A DNA stretch of 64,000 nucleotides from Microbacterium trichothecenolyticum (GTDB lineage Bacteria > Actinomycetota > Actinomycetes > Actinomycetales > Microbacteriaceae): assembly GCF_000956465.1 (NCBI RefSeq), contig NZ_JYJA01000024.1, forward strand, positions 1-64,000, given 5' to 3'. Of the stretch, positions 7,791 through 15,719 are shown in pieces (the stretch's first letter is position 1; each line of letters begins with the position of its first letter). The notes beneath the pieces are model-generated. The model ran no database searches, was not told the origin of the DNA, and saw only the letters and a list, made by a program, of their open reading frames with translations. A program made the position numbers and the translations under genes.

Positions 7791-8654
7791 ATGCCCAGAC
7801 TGCAGCGGTTCGAAGGACCGAGCGACCTGCATCTGCACTCGGCGAACTCCGACGGCACGCAGCCACCCGCCGAGGTGATGGCGTCCGCCCACCGGCACGG
7901 GGTTCGCACGGCCGCCCTCACGGACCACGACACCACGTCGGGCTGGGCCGAGGCCGCGGAGGCCGCGACATCCCTCGGCATGACGTTCCTTCCCGGAATG
8001 GAGCTGTCGGCGCGGCACGAGTGGCGCAGCGTCCACGTGCTGGCGTACCTGCCCGACCCCGACGAGCCGGCGCTGCGAGCCGAGACCGCGCGCATCCGGT
8101 CCTCGCGGCTGGATCGGGCCCGCCTGATGGCCGACCGCATCGCGCGCGACTACGACCTGGTGTGGGACGACATCCTCGAGCAGACCACCGATGCCGCGAC
8201 CGTGGGCCGGCCGCATATCGCCGACGCTCTGGTGGCACGGGGACTCGTCCGCGATCGCGCTGAGGCGTTCGCGGGCATCCTGAGCCCGCGGGGCGACTAC
8301 TACGTCGCCCTTTACGCGCCCGACCCGGTGACCGCGGTGGGACTCGTCGCGGGCGCCGGGGGAGTGGCGGTCATCGCGCATCCGGCCGGGCGCGCAGGCC
8401 TGCTTCCCATGCGCGTGATGGAACGGATGCTGGACGCCGGCCTCGCGGGCTTCGAACTGGGTCACCGCGAGAACCGCGACCCCGCGCTCGCGACCCTGCG
8501 CGACCTGTGCCGCGAGCGCGACCTCGTCGTGACGGGCTCCAGCGACTACCACGGGCTGGGAAAGCCCAACCAGCCGGGCGAGAACACCACCACCGACGAG
8601 ATGGTGGGGCGCATCATCGCCCGCGCGACGGGAAGCGCCCCCGTCTACCCGTGA
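7791..8654 (+). CDS. PHP domain phosphoesterase
   Basis: 287 residues. The polymerase-and-histidinol-phosphatase metal site is complete: DLHLHS at residues 12-17, TDHDTT, PGMELSA, HPAG and the C-terminal GSSDYHG. Single-domain PHP proteins of this size include the 3',5'-nucleoside bisphosphate phosphatases and RNase AM, which degrade pAp or short RNA 5' ends in the cytosol using three divalent metals. That is the likeliest activity here, by family resemblance only. It stands alone, divergent from the EEP protein and convergent with the PLDc_N protein. Confidence 0.9.
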   Translation: MPRLQRFEGPSDLHLHSANSDGTQPPAEVMASAHRHGVRTAALTDHDTTSGWAEAAEAATSLGMTFLPGMELSARHEWRSVHVLAYLPDPDEPALRAETARIRSSRLDRARLMADRIARDYDLVWDDILEQTTDAATVGRPHIADALVARGLVRDRAEAFAGILSPRGDYYVALYAPDPVTAVGLVAGAGGVAVIAHPAGRAGLLPMRVMERMLDAGLAGFELGHRENRDPALATLRDLCRERDLVVTGSSDYHGLGKPNQPGENTTTDEMVGRIIARATGSAPVYP

Positions 8655-8722
8655 GGGCGGACGAGGGCGCTCCGTGACCGCGGATGCCGCGGATCAGATC
8701 GTGACGATCGGCACGGTGCCGG

Positions 8723-9154
8723 TCAGCCGAGGGCCTTGGCCTTCAGCGCGTCGTACTCGGCCTGCGTGATCGTGCCGGCGTCGAGGAGACCCTTCGCCTT
8801 GGCGATCTCGTCGGCCGGGCTGGGGCCTGCGCCCGCGACGGACTTGATGTAGGCGTCCTGTGCGCTCTGCAGCTCCGAGGCCTCCTTCGCGCTGCGCTTG
8901 GCCATGCCGTTCCCGCGCGCGATGAGGTAGACCAGCAGCGTCAGGAAGGGCACGAAGATCAGGAAGATGATCCAGACGGCCTTCCACCAGCCGCTCAGCT
9001 TGTGGTCGCGGAACAGGTCGGCGATCACAGCGAACAGCGCGAACAGGTACGCCATGAAGAAGAAGATCCAGAGGAACCACCAGATGATGTCCCAGAAGGA
9101 GCCCCAGAAGCCCTGGTACTCATAACCGGTGGTCACGGCCTCGATGATGCGCAT
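8723..9154 (-). CDS. PLDc_N / SHOCT domain membrane protein
   Basis: 143 residues. Two membrane helices (about residues 17-45 and 58-85) flank the short loop typical of the phospholipase D-nuclease N-terminal domain (PLDc_N); here it stands without any nuclease domain. The last 30 residues form a SHOCT motif (IAKAKGLLDAGTITQAEYDALKAKAL), a short C-terminal helical module often found on membrane-associated proteins and thought to mediate oligomerisation. AAAGG precedes the ATG at 9154. Function unknown. A second small PLDc_N protein lies at 62780-62986. Confidence 0.85.
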   Translation of the reverse strand: MRIIEAVTTGYEYQGFWGSFWDIIWWFLWIFFFMAYLFALFAVIADLFRDHKLSGWWKAVWIIFLIFVPFLTLLVYLIARGNGMAKRSAKEASELQSAQDAYIKSVAGAGPSPADEIAKAKGLLDAGTITQAEYDALKAKALG

Positions 9155-9216
9155 CGTGTGCCTTTCGTGAATGCGAGGTACCGGCGCCCTGTGCGCCGTC
9201 AGCGCTCACCATAGCG

Positions 9217-9249
9217 CTGTCGCGGCGCCGGATGACGGCGCCGCGACAG
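9217..9249 (-). terminator. Strong GC hairpin downstream of the DEAD-box gene
   Basis: CTGTCGCGGCGCCG and its exact complement enclose a 5-base loop, giving a 14-base-pair stem 13 bases past the stop of the minus-strand DEAD-box gene. No U-tract follows. It would be a very stable RNA end or an atypical intrinsic terminator insulating the PLDc_N gene. Confidence 0.6.
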
Positions 9250-9261
9250 GAGAAGACGGAT

Positions 9262-10797
9262 TCAGGCGCCGACGGCGGCGCCACCCGCGGGGGTCGACCC
9301 GCCACCGCTGCCGCCGCGACGGCGGCGACGGCGCCGCGGAGCGGGCTTGCCGTCGTGGTGCTCCTTGCCCCCGCCGTCGTGGGTTCCGCCCCCGTCGGTG
9401 GAGCGGTCGCCGTCCGCGCTCCCGGGCGCGCCGTGCTCCTGCGACCCGGCAGCACCCGCCTCGCCGGTCTGGAACGTGGAGCCGACCCGCTCGGTCGAGC
9501 CCGACCGGCGACGCCGGCGCCGGCTCCGCGGAGCCTGGCCGTTCGTCTCGACCTCGGCGGCGGCATCCGCCGCGCTCTCGGGCTGGACGCGGACGGCCTG
9601 GGTCTTCGGGGCCGTCACGATGCGGCCCTTCGTGCCCGCGGGGATGTCGAGGTCCGAGAACAGGTGCGGGCTCGACGAGTAGGTCTCGACCGGCTCGGGC
9701 TGGCCGAACTCGAGGGCGCGGTTGATGAGGGCCCACTTGTGCAGGTCCTCCCAGTCCACGAACGTGACTGCGATGCCGGTCTTGCCGGCGCGGCCGGTGC
9801 GGCCGGCGCGGTGCAGGTACGTCTTCTCGTCGTCGGGGATCGTGTGGTTGATGACGTGCGTGACGTCGTCGACGTCGATGCCGCGCGCGGCGACGTCGGT
9901 CGCGATCAGCACGTCCTTCTTGCCGGCCTTGAAGCCCGCCATCGAGCGCTCCCGCGACTCCTGGCTCATGTCGCCGTGGACCGCGCCCGCGTTGAAGCCA
10001 CGGTCGTTCAGCTCGTCCACGAGCTTCTGGGCGGCGCGCTTGGTGCGTGTGAAGATCACGGACTTGCCGCGGCCCTCCGCCTGCAGGATGCGGGCGATGA
10101 TCTCGTCCTTATCGAGCGAGTGCGCCCGGTAGACGAGGTGCTTGATGTTGGCCTGCGTGAGGCCCTCGTCGGGATCCGTCGCGCGGATGTGGATCGGGTT
10201 CGACATGAACCGGCGCGCCAGCGCGACGATCGGCCCGGGCATCGTCGCCGAGAAGAGCTGAGTGTGACGGATGGCGGGCACCTTCGAGAAGATCTTCTCG
10301 ATGTCGGGGAGGAACCCGAGGTCGAGCATCTTGTCCGCCTCGTCGAGCACGACCTCGGTCGCGTTCGAGAGGTCCAGAAGTCGCTGGTTGTTGAGGTCGA
10401 TGAGGCGGCCCGGGGTTCCCACGACGATCTGCGCGCCCGCCTTGAGCTGGTCGATCTGGCCCTCGTAGGCCTTGCCGCCGTAGATGGCGACGACGCTCGT
10501 GGAGCGGTTCGAGGTGAGCATGTCCATGTCTTCGTAGACCTGGACGCACAGCTCCCGGGTCGGGACCACGATGAGCGCCTTGACCCCGGGGGCCGGGTCG
10601 GCGCCGAGACGCTGGACGACGGGGATGCCGAAGCCGAAGGTCTTGCCGGTGCCGGTCTTGGCCTGGCCGATGATGTCCTGGCCGGGAAGGCCGAGGGGGA
10701 TGGTCTGCTCCTGGATGGGGAACGCGTCCACGATGCCCTTTGCGGAGAGCGCGTCGACGATGTCCTGATCAACGCCGAGTTCGGCGAAGGTCGTCAC
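9262..10797 (-). CDS. DEAD/DEAH-box ATP-dependent RNA helicase
   Basis: 511 residues from the GTG at 10797; the longer frame upstream has no helicase sequence. All motifs are present: Q motif FPIQEQ, Walker A AKTGTGKT (46-53), PTREL, TPGRL, DEAD (152-155), SAT, VIFTRTK, TDVAARGID and HRAGRTGRAG. The last 130 residues are a disordered, Arg/Gly/Ser-rich tail with two RRRRRR-type runs, typical of bacterial RNA-binding DEAD-box proteins used in ribosome assembly or mRNA decay, often at low temperature. It has a long upstream region and a hairpin just before its start, and a strong terminator-like stem after its stop. Confidence 0.95.
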   Translation of the reverse strand: MTTFAELGVDQDIVDALSAKGIVDAFPIQEQTIPLGLPGQDIIGQAKTGTGKTFGFGIPVVQRLGADPAPGVKALIVVPTRELCVQVYEDMDMLTSNRSTSVVAIYGGKAYEGQIDQLKAGAQIVVGTPGRLIDLNNQRLLDLSNATEVVLDEADKMLDLGFLPDIEKIFSKVPAIRHTQLFSATMPGPIVALARRFMSNPIHIRATDPDEGLTQANIKHLVYRAHSLDKDEIIARILQAEGRGKSVIFTRTKRAAQKLVDELNDRGFNAGAVHGDMSQESRERSMAGFKAGKKDVLIATDVAARGIDVDDVTHVINHTIPDDEKTYLHRAGRTGRAGKTGIAVTFVDWEDLHKWALINRALEFGQPEPVETYSSSPHLFSDLDIPAGTKGRIVTAPKTQAVRVQPESAADAAAEVETNGQAPRSRRRRRRSGSTERVGSTFQTGEAGAAGSQEHGAPGSADGDRSTDGGGTHDGGGKEHHDGKPAPRRRRRRRGGSGGGSTPAGGAAVGA

Positions 10798-11008
10798 GAT
10801 GTGTGCCTGTCCGGCAGTGGGATGCTGCCTGGGTTCATGCCCTGGCGCGTCCGACGACTCAGAGCGGTCGCCGCGCGGGCGGAAGTGCGATCCACGCCCT
10901 TCTTTCCCACAGGCGCGGGCGCCCCGATCCGACGCCGGGGACGACACCCACGATACCGGAGGACCCCGGCGCGAGCGTGGAGGCTTGTCCCCTCGTAGGC
11001 TTTCGTCC
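10798..11008. promoter_or_regulatory. Divergent intergenic region with a probable DEAD-box gene leader
   Basis: 211 bases between the helicase (leftward) and the ferritin-like gene (rightward). The rightward gene has its own -10 at 10996-11001, leaving most of the gap as potential 5' leader of the helicase. An inverted repeat GGCAG-7 bases-CTGCC at 10813-10829 lies 16-32 bases before the helicase start, where a stem could hide the ribosome site. Long regulated leaders are known for cold-responsive RNA helicases; here this is inference. Confidence 0.35.
10996..11001 (+). promoter_or_regulatory. -10 box (TAGGCT), probable leaderless start
   Basis: TAGGCT lies 7 bases before the ATG at 11009, with no Shine-Dalgarno in TTCGTCC. 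Confidence 0.55.
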
Positions 11009-11722
11009 ATGGTGAAGTGGTTCTGGCAGCGTCGCGAAACGGGGCGCAGGCTGCAGCTGCGCTCGCGCGACGAGCTGAGCGGTGGCAATCGCGTCGACTT
11101 CGAGGAGCTCGCCCCGGACATCGACACCTTCCTCGGCCAGGCGGCTTATCTGCAGCTCAGCTTCTTCGAGACGCTCACCGAGCTGATCCAGTCGACCCCC
11201 GAGCTGGGCGAGAAGGAGGCGGTGTCCCGCGCCGCCGGCGCGGCTCTCACCAAGCACGAGGCGCTGGTCGCGCTGATCCGCGAACGCGGCGACGACCCCA
11301 CCGAGATCATGCGGCCGTTCCGCGAGCCCCTGGACGCCTTCCGGGCGGCCACGCACGGCGTGCGACCGCAGGAGACGATGCTGTCGGTGCACATCACCGC
11401 AGGCATGCTCGACGACTTCTACCTGGCGCTGTCGGCGAGCTACGGGGAGACGGGCGACCGCGTGGCGCACATCCTGCAGGCCGATGACGACCGCCAGGCC
11501 ATCGTCGAGCTGATCTCCCAGGCCATCGCGAGCGACCCGGAATGGAAATCGCTGCTGGCGCTGTGGGGGCGCCGCCTCGTCGGCGACACCCTGCTCATCG
11601 CGCGCGCCGCGCTGCGGCCGACCGACCTCGGCCCGGTGGCCGAGGAGAAGGTGGAGCCCGTCTTCACCGAGCTCATGGCCGCGCACTCGCGGCGCATGGA
11701 CGCCATGGGCCTGGCGGCCTGA
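11009..11722 (+). CDS. Ferritin-like fold protein (MiaE_2 family)
   Basis: 237 residues, almost wholly helical. It matches the actinobacterial ferritin-like family grouped as MiaE-like (PF13794), named for distant resemblance to the tRNA 2-methylthio-N6-isopentenyl-adenosine hydroxylase. Segments such as AAYLQLSFFETLTELI, ALTKHEALVALI and HITAGMLDDFYLALS form the four-helix bundle with scattered Glu, Asp and His that could bind a di-iron centre, but the metal ligands cannot be assigned with certainty. True tRNA hydroxylase activity is not established for this branch. Divergent from the DEAD-box helicase. Confidence 0.8.
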   Translation: MVKWFWQRRETGRRLQLRSRDELSGGNRVDFEELAPDIDTFLGQAAYLQLSFFETLTELIQSTPELGEKEAVSRAAGAALTKHEALVALIRERGDDPTEIMRPFREPLDAFRAATHGVRPQETMLSVHITAGMLDDFYLALSASYGETGDRVAHILQADDDRQAIVELISQAIASDPEWKSLLALWGRRLVGDTLLIARAALRPTDLGPVAEEKVEPVFTELMAAHSRRMDAMGLAA

Positions 11723-11787
11723 CACGCCGAACGGATGCTTCGTGCCCCCGATCGCGGCGGGGTTCGGGCGCGCCCGGCCGAGCGCGA

Positions 11788-12078
11788 TCAGCCGATGCCG
11801 AGGCGCGCCTTCTCGCGCGCGTCGTGGGCCACGCGCGCGCGAGAGGTGAGGGTGATCGCCGGGTAGGTGACCACCATCGGGACGATGAGCGCCGCGAGCC
11901 ACGGCCACGGCGTGTCGATCCCCACACCGAGCCACGTCAGGATCGACCACGCCGCACCGGCCGACACGGCGCCGATCATCGGCGCCAGGACGACCCCGCG
12001 CGTCAGGCGCTGGTGCAGCTGGAAGTGGATGCCGATGCCGACGACCGCGCCGACGATGAACGCGATGAGGATCTGCAT
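11788..12078 (-). CDS. Small integral membrane protein
   Basis: 96 residues with three hydrophobic segments: residues 1-18 (MQILIAFIVGAVVGIGIH), about 30-50 and about 58-78, then a basic cytosolic end. I do not recognise a family. It begins 13 bases after the DUF3107 gene stop on the same strand, so the two are likely co-transcribed. Confidence 0.7.
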   Translation of the reverse strand: MQILIAFIVGAVVGIGIHFQLHQRLTRGVVLAPMIGAVSAGAAWSILTWLGVGIDTPWPWLAALIVPMVVTYPAITLTSRARVAHDAREKARLGIG

Positions 12079-12091
12079 GCCCCGGGTCCGC

Positions 12092-12316
12092 TCAGGCGAC
12101 GAAGCCGACGCGGCGGGACTCTTCCGAGCCGAGCTCGATGTACGCGAGGCCCGCGGTGGGGACGATGTACGAGTTCCCCTTCGCGTCGGCGAAGGTGACG
12201 TGCGTGGCGCCGGCGTCGAGCGCTGCGGCGACGGACTTCTTCACGTCTGCCGCCGGCTCGTTCGTCTCGAAGTTGAGCTCGCGGCCGGTGTTCGCGATGC
12301 CGATGCGGATCTCCAC
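12092..12316 (-). CDS. DUF3107 domain protein
   Basis: 74 residues from the GTG at 12316, chosen because a strong AGGAGG lies 7-12 bases upstream and because the family is about 75 residues long. The sequence starts MEIRIGIANTGRELNFE and contains KSVAAALDAGATHVTFADAKG, typical of this actinobacteria-specific small cytosolic family. Molecular function is unknown. It is divergent from adnA across a 181-base gap, a neighbourhood that recurs in actinobacteria. Confidence 0.85.
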   Translation of the reverse strand: MEIRIGIANTGRELNFETNEPAADVKKSVAAALDAGATHVTFADAKGNSYIVPTAGLAYIELGSEESRRVGFVA

Positions 12317-12485
12317 GTGACTGACCTCCTGCGCGGGGCGATAGTTGTGTGCCAGATGGCTGAGGGCTCCTCCTGGCGGAAAGGCTGAGGGTCCCCGGAC
12401 GCATGGCAACTCTACGACACCGCGCAGGGGCATCCGCCCGCCGCCGGAACGCTCTGGGCGAACGGCCGATGTCGCGCCCTCGCGC

Positions 12486-12491
12486 TAGCGT
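12486..12491 (+). promoter_or_regulatory. -10 box (TAGCGT), probable leaderless start of adnA
   Basis: TAGCGT ends 6 bases before the GTG at 12498. The CGGAGG between them abuts the start codon and is too close for normal Shine-Dalgarno pairing. Confidence 0.5.
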
Positions 12492-12497
12492 CGGAGG

Positions 12498-15400
12498 GTG
12501 ACTTCGGGCAGGGCAGATCGTGCGGCGTGGACCCCGGACGCCGCGCAGCGGCACGTGCTGGCGCTGCCTCCGCAGGCTTCGGGCGTCGTGGTGGGCGCAC
12601 CCGGCACCGGCAAGACCGAGACGCTGATCGCGCGCGTGGCAGCCGTGATCCAGGCCGGCGTCGATCCCGATGCCGTGCTCGTGCTCACCCCGTCGCGGCA
12701 GACCGCGACGGCTCTGCGCGACCGCCTCGGTCTCGCGGTCGGGGTGGCGACGACCGGGCCGCTCGCGCGGTCGGTCGCCTCGTACGCGTTCCAGGTCGTT
12801 CGAGCGCACGCCGTCGCGGCGGACGCGGATCCGCCGCAGCTTCTCACCGGCGGCGACGAGGACCAGATCATCCGCGATCTGCTCGAGGGCGACGACGAGG
12901 ATGAGGCGGCCGGCGCCGTCCGCTGGCCGGACTGGCTGGGCCCGGCGATCCGGGGCACGGCCGGGTTCCGGACCGAGGTGCGGACGTTCCTCGCCGAGTG
13001 CACCACCCTCGGCATCGAGCCGCGGCGCCTCCGCGAGCTCGGCGAGCGTCACGAGCTGCCGGCCTGGGTGTCGCTGGCGTCGTTCTTCGGCGAATACCTT
13101 CAGGTGCGCGCCGCCATGCGGGGGGCACACCGGGACGCGGCGGGTCTGGTCCGCGAAGCCGTCGGGCTGCTTCGCACGGCGCCGGCCGGAAGCCCTGCCG
13201 TCGACCGGGTGCGCGTGGTCATGGTCGACGATGCACAGGAGCTCACCCTCGGCGGAATCGAACTGCTCGAGGCCGTCGGCGCCCGGGGCGCCGCGGTGCT
13301 CGCGTTCGGCGATCCCGACGTCGGGTCGGGAACGTTCCGCGGTGCGACGCCCGAGAACTTCGCGCGGCTCGCGGCGTCACTGGGTGCCGTCCACGTGCTC
13401 ACCGAAGGCCATCGCGGGAGTGCGTGGCAGCGCGAGCTGGTAGGTCGGGTCACGCAGCGCATCGGCGCGGTCGGCGTCGTGGCCCACCGCGGTGCGGCAT
13501 CGGGTGCCGCAGCCGACGAGTCCGTGCGGGTGCTGACTCTGCGCTCCGCGGCCGAGGAGTATGACGCCGTGGCGCGGGTGCTCCGCGAGCGCCACGTGCA
13601 CGACGGCGTGCCGTGGAGCGGCTGTGCCGTCATCGCCCACGACACCCGGCAGGTCGCGGCGCTCGAGGCGGAGCTGTCGGCGCGAGAGGTGCCGGCGCGC
13701 TCGAGCGGCCCGGGGCGCGCCCTCGGCGGGGTGCGGCCGGTCGCCGACCTGCTGAGGCTCATCGAGCTCGCGTCGCGCGACGAGTGGACGTTCGAGGAGG
13801 TGTCTGCGGCGCTCGTCGGCACCTACGGACGCCTCGACGTGATCGAGCTCCGCCGGCTGCGCTCGGCACTGCGGCACGCCGAGCTGCGGCGGGTCTTCGA
13901 GGGCGAGGCGGAGGCCACGGGCAGCCGGGTCGCCGTGGAGAGCGACGATGGCGCGGGCGTCGCCGAGCGCTCGGGTCGCGACCTCGTGCTCTCGGCGATG
14001 CGCCGGCCGCTCGAGTTCGACCTGCTCGACACGCGCGAGGCCCGGCGCGCGGCATCGCTGGCGCGGACGCTCGAGGTGCTGCGCGAGGACCTCGAGCGCG
14101 GTGCCACGGCGCACGAGCTGCTCTGGACCGCGTGGGACCGCAGCGGACTCGAGCGCTCGTGGGGCGAGCTCGCGCGCGGCAACGGCCCGCTGGCCGAGCA
14201 GGCGCACCGCGACCTCGACGCCCTGGTCGCGCTGTTCCAGGCCGCGAAACGATTCGTCGAGCGCTCGCTCGACGCCGATCCGCGTGTGTTCGCCCGGTCC
14301 ATCCTCGACAGCGGCGTCGCCGAGGACCGTCTCGAAGCGCCGACGCGCGACGACAGCGTGCGCGTCATGACTCCGGCCGGAGCCCTCGGCCTCGAGTTCG
14401 ACACGGTGGTCGTGGCCGGCGTGCAGGACGGTGTCTGGCCGAACACGAGACTGCGCGGCAGCCTTCTCGACACGTGGCGGCTCGCGGACGCCGCCACCCG
14501 CGCCGACGGCGAGACGCTGGGTGCGTTCGACCGCCGCCGCGGGGCGATGCACGACGAGCTGCGCCTGCTCGCGCGAGCGTTGTCGCGGGCAACGGCCCGC
14601 GTGATCGTGACGGCCGTCGATGACGACGACACGGGCCCGAGCGTATTCTTCGAGCTGCTGCCGGATCCGGAGCCCTTCGAGCTCGACCACCCCGTGTCGC
14701 TTCGCGGACTCGTGGCTCGGCACCGGCGCACCCTGACTGCCGCAGGCCCGCGCACAGCCGCCGCCCCGGGGCCGCTCGCCGCGCCTGCGGCCCGCGCCGC
14801 GGAGCAGCTCGCCCTGCTGGCGGATGCGGGGGTGCCGGGCGCGTCGCCGCGCGAGTGGTACGGCGTCGCCGGGCCGACGTCGACCGGCCCGCTGCGCGAT
14901 CTCTCGCGAGAGGACATCCGCGTCTCACCCTCCCGGCTGCACGCCCTGGAGGAGTGCGAGCTCAACTGGGTCATCGCCGATCTCGGCGGCGACCCGGGGG
15001 GCACCACCGCCGGCCTCGGCACGATCATCCACGCGGCGCTCGAGCACGCGGCCGATCACGATGAAGCGGGACTGTGGGCCGAGGTCGAGTCGCGCTGGGG
15101 CGAGCTGACGTTCGAGGCCGCGTGGCGCGACCGCGCCGAGCAGACCCGTGCACGCGACCTGGTGCGGCGCCTGCACCTCTACCTGCGACGCTTCGACGAC
15201 GCCGGCGGCAGGCTCATCGGCGCCGAGCCGCACTTCGAGGTCGTGATCCCGATGGAGGACCAGCCGCAGGCGGCCGCCCCCGAGGCAACTGAGCACCGCG
15301 TCATCCTCTCGGGCTACATCGATCGCGTCGAGCTCACGCCGGAGGGAACCGTCGTCATCATGGATCTCAAGACCGGCAAGCGCGAGCCGCAGACCGACGC

Positions 15401-15719
15401 CAAGGTGCTCGACAACCCCCAGCTGGGCGCATACCAGCTGGCCTTCGAATCGGGCGCGATCCCGGAGGCGAACGGCCATGCGCCCGGTGGCGCGAAGCTC
15501 CTCGTGCTGCGGCCGACCGCGACCAGGTCGGACTACGTCACACCGTGGCAGCCGCCGTTCGACGACGAGCGTCGTGACGCGTTCGTCGGCCGCATCCGCA
15601 CGGCCGTCGCGGTCATGCGCGGCGAGACCTTCACGGCACCGTACGAGGAGCACTGCCGCGACGAGCACTCGTACGGACTGTGCCGGATCCACACCGTGGG
15701 TGCGGTGAGCGCCTCGTGA
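12498..15719 (+). CDS. adnA: AdnA-like UvrD-family helicase-nuclease subunit
   Basis: 1073 residues. A superfamily 1A helicase with Walker A GAPGTGKTET at 33-42, followed by a C-terminal RecB-type nuclease domain whose core reads IMDLKTGK near residue 955 with a downstream Gln/Tyr pair (NPQLGAYQLA). The Walker B segment near residue 241 is MVDDAQEL rather than the active DExxD form, matching knowledge that in mycobacterial AdnAB the AdnA ATPase is vestigial. Cysteines near the C-terminus (EEHCRDEHSYGLCRIH) with one before the nuclease (EECELNW) could hold an iron-sulfur cluster; this is not certain. With AdnB it resects double-strand breaks. The stop overlaps the adnB start (GTGA). Confidence 0.9.
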   Translation: MTSGRADRAAWTPDAAQRHVLALPPQASGVVVGAPGTGKTETLIARVAAVIQAGVDPDAVLVLTPSRQTATALRDRLGLAVGVATTGPLARSVASYAFQVVRAHAVAADADPPQLLTGGDEDQIIRDLLEGDDEDEAAGAVRWPDWLGPAIRGTAGFRTEVRTFLAECTTLGIEPRRLRELGERHELPAWVSLASFFGEYLQVRAAMRGAHRDAAGLVREAVGLLRTAPAGSPAVDRVRVVMVDDAQELTLGGIELLEAVGARGAAVLAFGDPDVGSGTFRGATPENFARLAASLGAVHVLTEGHRGSAWQRELVGRVTQRIGAVGVVAHRGAASGAAADESVRVLTLRSAAEEYDAVARVLRERHVHDGVPWSGCAVIAHDTRQVAALEAELSAREVPARSSGPGRALGGVRPVADLLRLIELASRDEWTFEEVSAALVGTYGRLDVIELRRLRSALRHAELRRVFEGEAEATGSRVAVESDDGAGVAERSGRDLVLSAMRRPLEFDLLDTREARRAASLARTLEVLREDLERGATAHELLWTAWDRSGLERSWGELARGNGPLAEQAHRDLDALVALFQAAKRFVERSLDADPRVFARSILDSGVAEDRLEAPTRDDSVRVMTPAGALGLEFDTVVVAGVQDGVWPNTRLRGSLLDTWRLADAATRADGETLGAFDRRRGAMHDELRLLARALSRATARVIVTAVDDDDTGPSVFFELLPDPEPFELDHPVSLRGLVARHRRTLTAAGPRTAAAPGPLAAPAARAAEQLALLADAGVPGASPREWYGVAGPTSTGPLRDLSREDIRVSPSRLHALEECELNWVIADLGGDPGGTTAGLGTIIHAALEHAADHDEAGLWAEVESRWGELTFEAAWRDRAEQTRARDLVRRLHLYLRRFDDAGGRLIGAEPHFEVVIPMEDQPQAAAPEATEHRVILSGYIDRVELTPEGTVVIMDLKTGKREPQTDAKVLDNPQLGAYQLAFESGAIPEANGHAPGGAKLLVLRPTATRSDYVTPWQPPFDDERRDAFVGRIRTAVAVMRGETFTAPYEEHCRDEHSYGLCRIHTVGAVSAS

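Noticed and set aside
9232-10998. 588-codon open frame opposite the DEAD-box gene
   Set aside because: Every helicase motif is on the other strand; this product shows only Val/Asp/Gly bias from reverse-complement codons.
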